The notes below the pieces were generated by a model that was not told where the DNA came from, searched no databases, and saw nothing but the letters and a program-made list of their open reading frames with translations. 19,739 nucleotides of DNA, taken from positions 1 through 19,739 of the forward strand of contig URUZ01000041.1 of the NCBI GenBank assembly GCA_900551225.1. Reading direction: 5' to 3'. The stretch is from an uncultured Clostridium sp. GTDB taxonomy: Bacteria; Bacillota; Clostridia; Lachnospirales; Lachnospiraceae. Of the stretch, positions 8,657-14,705 are shown piece by piece; positions within the stretch are counted from its first letter, which is position 1, and every line of letters begins with the position of its first letter. A program made the translations under genes and the position numbers.

Positions 8657-9010
8657 TTAATTCAAATGAGCGCTGATCGCGGCACAAGTCCGATCATAAC
8701 TGCATTTCATTGCTTCCAGGTACCGTCCAGTATCCTCATCCGCTCCCCCGCTGCGCAGATTCTCAGTCAGGGCCGCACTTGCCTCCTGGAGATCCGTGAG
8801 ACTTAAGTTCATGCTGATCCCCTTGACAGTATGGGCCATCCGGAAGGCATTTGCGTAGTCCTTTTCATCCATGGCGCTGCACAGTGACTTGAAACTCTGG
8901 TCATCTAAAAACATCTTTAAAAATCTGTCCACCCGTTCTTCACGCATAAACCGGCGCATCACATCCTCATAGTCTCCGCCGGCCGTCAAGTAGCATTTCC
9001 TTAAATCCAT
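8657..9010 (-). CDS. Stand-alone Hpt histidine phosphotransfer protein
   Basis: A 117-residue protein with the Hpt signature AHTVKGISMNL. His60 is the expected phosphorylated residue and KG (63-64) the usual following pair. The rest is helical with no other domain, matching the normal length of a free Hpt. In phosphorelays such proteins move phosphate from the REC domain of a hybrid kinase to a final response regulator. Here it is the first gene of the operon, directly before the REC/HD-GYP/GGDEF regulator, and the two hybrid kinases in the window both end in REC with no Hpt of their own. That makes it the likely link, although the partner pairs are inferred. The ATG at 9010 has GAGGAG 7 bases upstream and a good promoter just before it. 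Confidence 0.9.
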   Translation of the reverse strand: MDLRKCYLTAGGDYEDVMRRFMREERVDRFLKMFLDDQSFKSLCSAMDEKDYANAFRMAHTVKGISMNLSLTDLQEASAALTENLRSGGADEDTGRYLEAMKCSYDRTCAAISAHLN

Positions 9011-9046
9011 GTTTTTTCTCCTCGCTCCTAGAATATACTATCTCTC

Positions 9047-9075
9047 ATTATATCTGAATTGGGTTAATTAAACAA
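9047..9075 (-). promoter_or_regulatory. Sigma-A promoter of the Hpt / c-di-GMP operon
   Basis: Minus strand: TTGTTT (9070-9075), 17-base spacer, perfect TATAAT (9047-9052). The leader to the Hpt ATG at 9010 is about 30 nt. It lies between the terminator at 9147-9198 and the first gene, so the operon is transcribed independently of the kinase/solute-binding unit upstream. Confidence 0.78.
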
Positions 9076-9146
9076 CTCAAATATTACAAAATCTGACATA
9101 TCACCGACCCCCGTTCAGGAACTCCAACGCCCCCAACTAGCAAGCC

Positions 9147-9198
9147 AAAATAAAAACAGATGGATCCCACTACTGACAAGCAGAAGTGGTCCATCTGT
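9147..9198 (-). terminator. Rho-independent terminator after the solute-binding protein gene
   Basis: A 9-bp perfect stem, ACAGATGGA with TCCATCTGT (arms 9190-9198 and 9156-9164). After a two-base bulge it continues with five more pairs (CCACT/AGTGG). On the minus strand it is followed by TTTTTATTTT. It lies just past the stop codon at 9205-9207 and separates the two signalling units. Confidence 0.9.
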
Positions 9199-9204
9199 TT
9201 CCTG

Positions 9205-10509
9205 TTATTTATTAAGTTCCCTTCCCCCATATTTGGAGATTTCCTCCATTTGTATGGCATCGTATTCTGCTGCCACCTCTGCGGCACTCCGTCCCTCACA
9301 GAGCTGCTGGCTCAAGTCCCGCACATTTTCCCACACATTAAAGGTCAGGCTGAAATCCTGGTTGGGGATCTGCCTTCCGCCTGCTATGCAGGCAATAAGC
9401 GAATCTGTCTGGGGTAGGTCGGGAGCCGTGGCATTCTTTGAGGAAGATATCCTTCCCAGGCTCTGGGCAAAGGAATCAAGCGTTTCTGTCTGCCCCAGCG
9501 CTTCCACTATGGCAATGGCTGCGTCCAGATGTTTCGACTTCGGATTGACCGCCAATCTCTGATCTGCTCCCACGACGCAAATCGAACCATTTTCAAGCAC
9601 GGGTAATGGCGTCATTGCAATTTCAAACGGATAGCCCTCCAGGGCTTTGCCGCTATAGATAGCACAAATAAATGCACAGTTTCCACTCTTGAATAAATCT
9701 TTTTCTCTTTTCGGCAGTGTGTCAAGCGCTTTTCCCGGATCAATATACCCCTTATCAATCATCATTTGGAGAAACTCAAAGCCTTTTTCTATATATTCGC
9801 TAACAGCCACCGTACCATTTGACAATTCCTCCAGCTTCTGATTACAATCGTCACTCTGGTAAATATCATACAGACCCGCACACATAACCGGGACTGTCAG
9901 GGCATAATCCTTGTTTGCTCCATAGGGAAGAATTCCATTAGCTTTCAGCGTATCACACACATAGAGAAATTCCTCCAGATTCTCCGGCAGCTCCAGACCA
10001 TATTGTCTCAGCATATCAACATTCCAAATAAAGCCGAAACTGGTATAAGATAACGGAATGGAAAATACCTTTCCATTATATGTACTCTGCATCAGTGCAT
10101 CATCCGACAGGTTCCCGGTGAATTTCAAAGCGGACATATCATATATGTAACCTTTTTCATCAAACTCCAGCACATCTTCTGCATGGATCAGATACAGGTC
10201 ATCCGCCCTCCCTGAAGACAGACGCTTAAGCAGAAGTTCCCTGTATGACAGTCCTTCCTCCCCATAATAGGTCGACGAATCACTGTAAACAGTGATATTG
10301 GTACTTCCATCCTGATTCAGCTCTGCTTTGCAGCAATCTTCTATAGCCTCCGAAACCTCATTATTCTCTGTGAAAACGGTAACCGGTGTTTCCGGGATGC
10401 TGTCATCTACATACAGTTCCGGCGGCGCCTGCTCTGCATTGCAGCCAGTCATCAGAAGTCCGGCTAACATAAGAATACCCAGTAATCCCCTTTTAGTCCG
10501 TTTCTTCAC
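9205..10509 (-). CDS. Extracellular solute-binding lipoprotein (family 1 type), without transporter partners
   Basis: A 434-residue lipoprotein of the sugar-type (family 1) ABC solute-binding class. The N-terminus is basic, then hydrophobic, with lipobox LMTGC and lipidated Cys23. The mature part has family features: an early stretch around SGRADDLYLIHAEDV, IPLSYTSFGFIWNVDML (151-167) and the FKSGNCAF region (273-280). The substrate cannot be read from the sequence. Its GTG start overlaps the stop of the hybrid kinase gene by four bases (GTGA), with GGAGGAGAT upstream, so the two are co-translated. No permease or ATPase gene adjoins it: upstream is the kinase and its promoter, downstream a terminator. 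It may be a ligand-binding partner of the kinase rather than a transporter part, or it may serve a transporter encoded elsewhere. Confidence 0.88.
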   Translation of the reverse strand: MKKRTKRGLLGILMLAGLLMTGCNAEQAPPELYVDDSIPETPVTVFTENNEVSEAIEDCCKAELNQDGSTNITVYSDSSTYYGEEGLSYRELLLKRLSSGRADDLYLIHAEDVLEFDEKGYIYDMSALKFTGNLSDDALMQSTYNGKVFSIPLSYTSFGFIWNVDMLRQYGLELPENLEEFLYVCDTLKANGILPYGANKDYALTVPVMCAGLYDIYQSDDCNQKLEELSNGTVAVSEYIEKGFEFLQMMIDKGYIDPGKALDTLPKREKDLFKSGNCAFICAIYSGKALEGYPFEIAMTPLPVLENGSICVVGADQRLAVNPKSKHLDAAIAIVEALGQTETLDSFAQSLGRISSSKNATAPDLPQTDSLIACIAGGRQIPNQDFSLTFNVWENVRDLSQQLCEGRSAAEVAAEYDAIQMEEISKYGGRELNK

Positions 10510-13412
10510 CTGATCTCCTCCGATTCTTCTTTATTTATAAGCTGCCTGACTACGCCGTATAACTTGTCCAGTTCCACCGGCTTTCCTATATGCGCATTCA
10601 TTCCTGCATCACTACACCTGCGTATATCCTCCTTAAATACATCCGCAGTCATGGCAATGATGGGAACAGTGGATGAATCCGGCCTGTCTGAATTCCGGAT
10701 TTGTTTTGTTGCTTCCAGACCATTCATTACCGGCATGTGCACATCCATCAATATGATTTGGTAATAACCCGGAGCGCTCTTTCTGTAGGCCTCCAAGGCT
10801 TCCATACCGTCATGGGCGCCTTCTACCACTGCTCCACTGCTTTCCAGTATCTCAAACATGATTTCCAGGTTCAATTCATTATCATCCGCTACCAGAATCC
10901 TGATGCCTTCCAGATTTTCCGTTTCCTGTATCTTCATCTCTTCGATATCCCGGTGCTCGCCCTGAATGTAATCTCTCAACCGTTCCAGTATGTCTGCTTT
11001 AAAGATTGGCTTTGTCAGAAAGCCATTAATACCTGCCTGGATTGCTTCCTCTTTTACTTTTTCCCAATCATACGAAGACAACAGAAGAATTGGCATCTCG
11101 CTGCCCAGCCGTTCTCTGATCCTTCTGGCTGTTTCTACTCCATCCATCTCCGGCATAATCCAATCGACAATGACAACACAGTAATCGTCTTCCATTGTAT
11201 GGGCCCGCCATGCCTGTTCCACGGCCTCTCTCCCACTTATAACCCAATCTGCACGGATACCCGTCTCCTGCAGGATTAAGCTGATACTTTCACATGCATC
11301 TTGATCATCATCCACAATCAGGACGGAATAACCGGCCAGATCCGGCAGTTCCTGCGTCTGCTGTTTTGGCAGTTTCAGCGGAATATCCACTGTAAAACGT
11401 GATCCCATTTCCTTCTCGCTTTCAACACATATATCACCCTCCATCATATCCACAATGCTCTTTGTGATAGAAAGTCCCAATCCAGTGCCAGCAGTCTGCC
11501 CCATTCTGCTGTCCTCTGCCCGCTCAAACGGATCAAATATCCGCTCCAGAAATGCAGGCGTCATGCCAATACCATTATCTTCAACCACAAAGCACATCCG
11601 TATGGTACTTGTATCCACCTTAGTTTCTGAAATCTGCAGGCTGATTGTACCGCCAGCCTGCGTATATTTCATTGCATTTGACAGGAGATTGAGAAGGATT
11701 TTCTGCAGGTGCAGTCCATCGCTGATGACCGTGTCATGCTCCAGAATCTGTGATTTCAGCTGGAAAGTCTGTCCCTTTTTATCCATATCCAGTTTAATAA
11801 ATGAAATCAGGTTCGCAATCAAAGTGGGCAGATGTACTGTCTCTTCCTTAAGGCTGATTTTTCCGCTCTCAATCCGGGACATATCCAGCACTTCATTAAT
11901 CAGCTCCAGCAGATGCCCGGAAGCTGCTGTAATCTTATTCAGGCAGGATTCTACCTTTTCCATATTGCCCAGATTCTTCAGCGCCACATTCGTCATTCCC
12001 ATGATACCATTCATTGGCGTTCTGATATCATGCGACATGGAAGAAAAAAAAGTGGTCCTGGCCCGGTTGCTGTTCTGAGCCTGCAAGAGGGCATCTGCCA
12101 GCTGCTCGCGCATGTTATGCTCTTTGGTCGTCTCATGAAACACCGCGAGATACTGACCGTAATCCGCTGGAATCATATGGACTGCAAACCAACGTTTTAC
12201 TTCATTCGGACCATTCCCTACCATGGTCTCTTTGGCCGCCTGTTTCTTTAATGTCCCGTTCAGAAAACTGTTTCTGGCCGCATCATCCGGGGCCATTCCG
12301 CTGGCATCAAATATCATCTCCGGCCGTTCCTGTACCTGCTGTGCAGTAATTCCAAGAAGCTGCCACAGGTTATTGGACACAAGCTCAACCGTCTGCCTGG
12401 CCGGTGTATAAAGCAGAAACACAAAATCTATATTAGAAGAAAGATTTCCAAACAGCTTTTCCCTATACTCCTTATGCTTTGCATCTTCCATCATCGACTG
12501 TTTTCCAATCAAAAGATTGGCAATCCCAACCGCCCCAAGCAGAAGAAAAGCAAACATAGTATAAAGCATGATAATAATCGGGGCCGCTTCCCGCTGGAGA
12601 ACCGCGCGGGGAACCATCGTAATCAGATAGCAGCCCTCCAGCGCATTGATTGGCAGAAAGCCCAGAAGGGATTTCTGATTATCATTTAACACAACAAGTG
12701 TTCCGCTTTTTCTTTCCTGGGTTACCTGACGAAGTGTATTTTGTATTTCTTCGCTGTTCCCCTGAAAAGCCAGATAGCTGTAAATATCCGTCTGCGATGA
12801 AGTACCTCTGGATTCTATAATATAATTTCCGCTGCTGTCCACTACGTAGGCATAGCCTTCCCCGTTATGGAAGGTAAACAGGGTTGGAAGATTATAGTCG
12901 TTTACAATCCGGTCTGCATAGATTGCCCCTATTTGTTTTCCATCCTTTATGACTGGGGACTGGTACGTAATCTGAAGCCGTCCGCTGGCTCCATAATAAG
13001 GAGCCGATAGTCCATCCTTGCCACTGGAAAGTGCCAGCTCATCAAACGGTAAATCAGATATATATACGGAATTCCCCTCACTGTCTATTCCTTCACCGTC
13101 CATGCTCACATATGAAAAGTGAAAAAAATCAGTTGCATCCGCATACCCCTCTAACGTCTTTTCGATTGCGCGCTCCTGCTCCAATGCAAGCATATCCGCC
13201 AGCGCAAACAGAAGCTCCCTGTCCAGGCTGATTTTATTTTCCAGTCCTTGCGCGATTACCCTGCTTGAAGTCAAAAGATTCTGATTTGCGCTAAGGTTCA
13301 TTCTCCCAGTAATCTGTATGAGAAAAAAGACTGAAATTGATAAGGCAGTCACAAAAATTGCAGTTGATAGTGCCAGCATTGCAGCTGATTTTTTTTTCGG
13401 CTTTATCTTCAC
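10506..13412 (-). CDS. Hybrid sensor histidine kinase, dCache-like sensor with two REC domains
   Basis: With the GTG at 13412 as start, a 968-residue membrane kinase. Transmembrane about 12-32; extracytoplasmic region about 33-275 resembling a dCache sensor (SPVIKDGKQIGAIYADRIV and YAYVVDSSGNYIIE); second transmembrane about 276-303; a PAS-like region about 326-431; HisKA with SHDIRTP (His461); HATPase with N579, DNGIG (612-616) and GTGLGL (642-647); REC1 with Asp750 (VIVDWIMPEMDG) and Lys801; REC2 with Asp890 (LMDVHMP) and Lys944. There is no Hpt, so it needs a partner such as the one at 8657-9010. I chose the GTG because GGGGG sits 6 bases upstream and KIKPKKK leads straight into the membrane helix. 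The in-frame ATG at 13499 has no ribosome binding site and would add an atypical leader. The gene overlaps the solute-binding gene downstream by four bases. Confidence 0.9.
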   Translation of the reverse strand: MKIKPKKKSAAMLALSTAIFVTALSISVFFLIQITGRMNLSANQNLLTSSRVIAQGLENKISLDRELLFALADMLALEQERAIEKTLEGYADATDFFHFSYVSMDGEGIDSEGNSVYISDLPFDELALSSGKDGLSAPYYGASGRLQITYQSPVIKDGKQIGAIYADRIVNDYNLPTLFTFHNGEGYAYVVDSSGNYIIESRGTSSQTDIYSYLAFQGNSEEIQNTLRQVTQERKSGTLVVLNDNQKSLLGFLPINALEGCYLITMVPRAVLQREAAPIIIMLYTMFAFLLLGAVGIANLLIGKQSMMEDAKHKEYREKLFGNLSSNIDFVFLLYTPARQTVELVSNNLWQLLGITAQQVQERPEMIFDASGMAPDDAARNSFLNGTLKKQAAKETMVGNGPNEVKRWFAVHMIPADYGQYLAVFHETTKEHNMREQLADALLQAQNSNRARTTFFSSMSHDIRTPMNGIMGMTNVALKNLGNMEKVESCLNKITAASGHLLELINEVLDMSRIESGKISLKEETVHLPTLIANLISFIKLDMDKKGQTFQLKSQILEHDTVISDGLHLQKILLNLLSNAMKYTQAGGTISLQISETKVDTSTIRMCFVVEDNGIGMTPAFLERIFDPFERAEDSRMGQTAGTGLGLSITKSIVDMMEGDICVESEKEMGSRFTVDIPLKLPKQQTQELPDLAGYSVLIVDDDQDACESISLILQETGIRADWVISGREAVEQAWRAHTMEDDYCVVIVDWIMPEMDGVETARRIRERLGSEMPILLLSSYDWEKVKEEAIQAGINGFLTKPIFKADILERLRDYIQGEHRDIEEMKIQETENLEGIRILVADDNELNLEIMFEILESSGAVVEGAHDGMEALEAYRKSAPGYYQIILMDVHMPVMNGLEATKQIRNSDRPDSSTVPIIAMTADVFKEDIRRCSDAGMNAHIGKPVELDKLYGVVRQLINKEESEEIR

Positions 13413-13451
13413 TTTTGTCCCCCTAAAATATATAATTTGACTTATAAGCTC

Positions 13452-13494
13452 AAAAAAGATATCGCAACGCTTGTTATATACTGCATTTGCGATA
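13452..13494 (-). terminator. Terminator-like hairpin (possible attenuator) in the kinase leader
   Basis: On the minus strand TATCGCAA pairs perfectly with TTGCGATA (arms 13487-13494 and 13460-13467, 19-base loop), followed after TC by six T (complement of 13452-13457). It sits between the promoter at 13594-13622 and the GTG at 13412, about 40 bases before the ribosome binding site. An intrinsic terminator here would stop transcripts before the kinase gene, as in attenuation. The stem is only 8 bp, so it may be weak. Confidence 0.45.
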
Positions 13495-13554
13495 ATCATT
13501 ATAAATCATGATAATACCAGGATAGTAACCACGATGTGACGAATGGTTCAGCAT
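13474..13554 (-). CDS. Possible 26-residue leader peptide upstream of the hybrid kinase
   Basis: ATG at 13554 with AAGGGG 6 bases before it, then 25 more codons (MLNHSSHRGYYPG, then IIMIYNDYRKCSI) and a TAA at 13474-13476. The reading frame runs through the first arm of the hairpin at 13452-13494 and stops in its loop, the arrangement seen in translation-coupled attenuators. The composition is rich in Tyr and Ile but has no run of one amino acid that would name the signal. It could be a chance open frame. Confidence 0.25.
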   Translation of the reverse strand: MLNHSSHRGYYPGIIMIYNDYRKCSI

Positions 13555-13577
13555 CACGCGCCCCTTGGTACCTCGAC

Positions 13578-13616
13578 CATATAGTCAAAAATAATTATAT
13601 CACTACTGACTATATG
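13578..13616. promoter_or_regulatory. Inverted repeat at the kinase promoter (probable operator)
   Basis: A perfect 9-bp inverted repeat, CATATAGTC (13578-13586) and GACTATATG (13608-13616), 21 bases apart. One arm fills the spacer between -35 and -10, the other covers the expected transcription start. This is typical for a dimeric repressor or for regulator half-sites spaced about three helical turns centre to centre. The binding protein is unknown. Confidence 0.5.
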
Positions 13617-13622
13617 AATCAA
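13594..13622 (-). promoter_or_regulatory. Sigma-A promoter of the hybrid kinase / solute-binding protein unit
   Basis: Minus strand: TTGATT (13617-13622), 17-base spacer, perfect TATAAT (13594-13599). Transcription would begin near 13587, giving a leader of about 170 nt before the GTG at 13412. Confidence 0.7.
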
Positions 13623-13783
13623 TAATTGGTTTGCGTTTTTTTTGGTATTACAAAAATACTGCGCGAGGAATGAAGCTAAATACAAAAACCCCCATCATAT
13701 AATCAACATGACCAGAGGCTAGAGAATTGCATAAATTTTGTTGGCTTTGATTGCAATATTTGCATAATCGTCAAATGTCTGAT

Positions 13784-13882
13784 CTACGCTTTTTTAGCGT
13801 CTCTCGTTCTGTTAAATGGATTACTTGTTTTCCAATGAAATGGCACAATAGCAGTTACAATTGCAACAGCCAGTGTCAGCCG
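13784..13882 (-). pseudogene. Possible C-terminal stub of a disrupted gene
   Basis: An open stretch of 32 codons ending in TAG, with no start codon and a stop just upstream. It begins immediately after the KTR terminator. The translation starts hydrophobic (LTLAVAIVTAIVPFHW) and ends in a charged tail (NPFNRTRDAKKA), which resembles the end of a membrane protein. If real, the KTR/efflux cassette inserted into or deleted the front of this gene. I do not recognise the family, and the stretch is short enough to be chance. Confidence 0.28.
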
Positions 13883-13884
13883 TT

Positions 13885-13931
13885 AAAACGGGAGCCGATA
13901 ACCTCATTTATCATCTGAGTGTTATCGGCTC
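13885..13931 (-). terminator. Terminator hairpin overlapping the end of the KTR gene
   Basis: A perfect 11-bp stem, GAGCCGATAAC with GTTATCGGCTC (arms 13921-13931 and 13892-13902), followed by CCGTTTTAA on the minus strand. The first arm contains the last codons and stop of the KTR gene. The T run is only four bases, so termination may be partial. Confidence 0.65.
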
Positions 13932-13980
13932 GGCATTTGTGCGTCTGGCTCTTTAATAATCGTTGTATTAAATTGTTTGA
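13921..13980. repeat. Direct repeat copy A (3' end of the intact KTR gene)
   Basis: Matches 19589-19648 in the same orientation at about 50 of 60 positions by eye, including 21 identical bases at 13940-13960 and 19608-19628. It covers the C-terminal codons and the first terminator arm of the KTR gene. The two copies bracket the TetR, MFP, RND and MarR genes. Confidence 0.75.
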
Positions 13981-14107
13981 CGTTTATTAACGTTTGTTCT
14001 CTGCACTTCGGACAAAATAGCAGGAAGTTTTTCAGCTCAGTATTTTCCCGTATCTTAACTCTCGTTTTGCTTTGGCAGTTTGGGCATAACAGCCATTTTT
14101 CTTTCAT
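13922..14107 (-). CDS. Cysteine-rich KTR domain protein
   Basis: A 61-residue protein of the small cysteine-rich KTR family. It has CPNC at 8-11, the name-giving KTR at 14-16, a second pair CPKC at 32-35, and the family-like tail IIKEPDAQMPSR. The two CxxC pairs suggest a zinc-ribbon fold; the function is not known to me. The ATG overlaps the stop of the MarR gene by four bases (ATGA), so the pair is translationally coupled and probably shares the promoter at 14611-14639. The last codons form the first arm of the terminator hairpin. A second, broken copy of the same tail lies at 19590-19683. Proteins of this family are often found beside mobile elements, which fits a transferred cassette here. 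Confidence 0.8.
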   Translation of the reverse strand: MKEKWLLCPNCQSKTRVKIRENTELKNFLLFCPKCREQTLINVKQFNTTIIKEPDAQMPSR

Positions 14108-14571
14108 GGTGTTTCACCCCGCATGGCTACAAGGAGCGCACCAAATTCCTGCTGCAGGAATTGATTGTATTTGATAGAAAGAGCAATATAGATTTCCTGC
14201 TCCTTCTCGGACAACCTGTTAGCTGCTCTTTTTTCAGCGTCAATAATCGGCTGAATAGTTTTTTGACAATAGGCTCTGCCTTTGTCCGTCAAATGGATGC
14301 TTTTACTGTTTCTCGCCACCGCCATTTGTTCAAGGTAAATATATTCACCTTTCACAAGGTTATTAATTGCCGAGTTAATTGTTTGTTTTGGAACACCCAT
14401 TGCCTCAGCAATGCTGTTTTGCGTGTGAGTTGTATCCAATTCAGTAAGGCAGTACAGCACCCAAAATGTTGAATCCGGTATGCCAAGCTGAACAGCGACC
14501 CGATGATAGATTTCGTCTATTTTTTTTTCAGTGGCTTTGAATTTTGCATACTGCGTTTGAATGATTTCCAT
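14104..14571 (-). CDS. MarR-family winged-helix transcriptional regulator
   Basis: A 155-residue DNA-binding regulator. The winged helix-turn-helix spans about 48-100: the recognition helix is around GVPKQTINSAINNLVK (59-74), and the wing with EQMAVARNSKSIHLTDKG (81-98) matches the family. It is preceded by its own promoter and a long perfect inverted repeat, so it most likely represses itself and the coupled KTR gene. The ligand is unknown. It follows the RND gene on the same strand, but the strong promoter between them makes it a separate unit. The ATG at 14571 has AGGAGGT about 6 bases upstream. Confidence 0.88.
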   Translation of the reverse strand: MEIIQTQYAKFKATEKKIDEIYHRVAVQLGIPDSTFWVLYCLTELDTTHTQNSIAEAMGVPKQTINSAINNLVKGEYIYLEQMAVARNSKSIHLTDKGRAYCQKTIQPIIDAEKRAANRLSEKEQEIYIALSIKYNQFLQQEFGALLVAMRGETP

Positions 14572-14584
14572 TGTTACCTCCTTT

Positions 14585-14635
14585 CAAAAACCGATTTGGG
14601 ATTTTAATATAGTATAAGTCCGAAATCGGTTTTTG
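14585..14635. promoter_or_regulatory. Inverted repeat, probable MarR operator
   Basis: A perfect 13-bp inverted repeat, CAAAAACCGATTT (14585-14597) and AAATCGGTTTTTG (14623-14635), 25 bases apart. One arm overlaps the end of the -35 box, the other lies between the transcription start and the ribosome binding site. Each arm sits in a CCGA-TCGG-like dyad, so two regulator dimers could bind and close the promoter. Confidence 0.7.
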
Positions 14636-14639
14636 TCAA
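14611..14639 (-). promoter_or_regulatory. Sigma-A promoter of the MarR-KTR pair
   Basis: Minus strand: perfect TTGACA (14634-14639), 17-base spacer, TATACT (14611-14616). One of the strongest promoter matches in the window, consistent with tight repression through the flanking inverted repeat. Confidence 0.82.
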
Positions 14640-14705
14640 GAGTGCTCAAAAAAAGTTACAATTAAAAAATCCCTTAAACTGCCCGGTACCTGAATTGCAG
14701 ATATT

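Larger units (their letters stand above)
13413..13921. other. 509-base non-genic region between the kinase gene and the KTR gene
   Basis: AT-rich. Reading down the minus strand it holds the KTR-end terminator (13885-13931), a possible 32-codon gene stub (13784-13882), a stretch at 13623-13783 where I see only a 24-codon open piece (13719-13793, no start codon), the kinase promoter with an inverted repeat (13578-13622), a leader of about 170 nt with a short possible peptide, and a terminator-like hairpin (13452-13494). A second weak promoter-like sequence (TTTTGA, 17 bases, TATATT on the minus strand) lies just before the GTG start. Confidence 0.6.

Noticed and set aside
13413..13499. Upstream in-frame ATG at 13499 for the hybrid kinase
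   Set aside because: No ribosome binding site, and it overlaps the leader hairpin. The GTG at 13412 has GGGGG at good spacing and leads directly into the membrane segment.
13413..13590. c-di-GMP riboswitch in the kinase leader
   Set aside because: The system suggested looking for one, but I could not find the conserved GEMM core arrangement. The leader structures seen do not match it. A covariance-model search would settle this.
13719..13793. Open stretch of 24 codons ending KANKIYAIL on the minus strand
   Set aside because: It reads plausibly but has no start codon, is very short and overlaps the other fragment in a different frame. Chance cannot be excluded.
13786..13800. Short hairpin ACGCT-TTTTT-AGCGT
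   Set aside because: Only a 5-bp stem, and the T run is in the loop rather than after the stem, so it is not a terminator on either strand. Probably chance, within or beside the possible gene stub.
14640..14705. Terminator after the RND gene
   Set aside because: Only weak pairings (CTGC with GCAG) precede a T-rich stretch. No convincing stem was found, so I do not call one.
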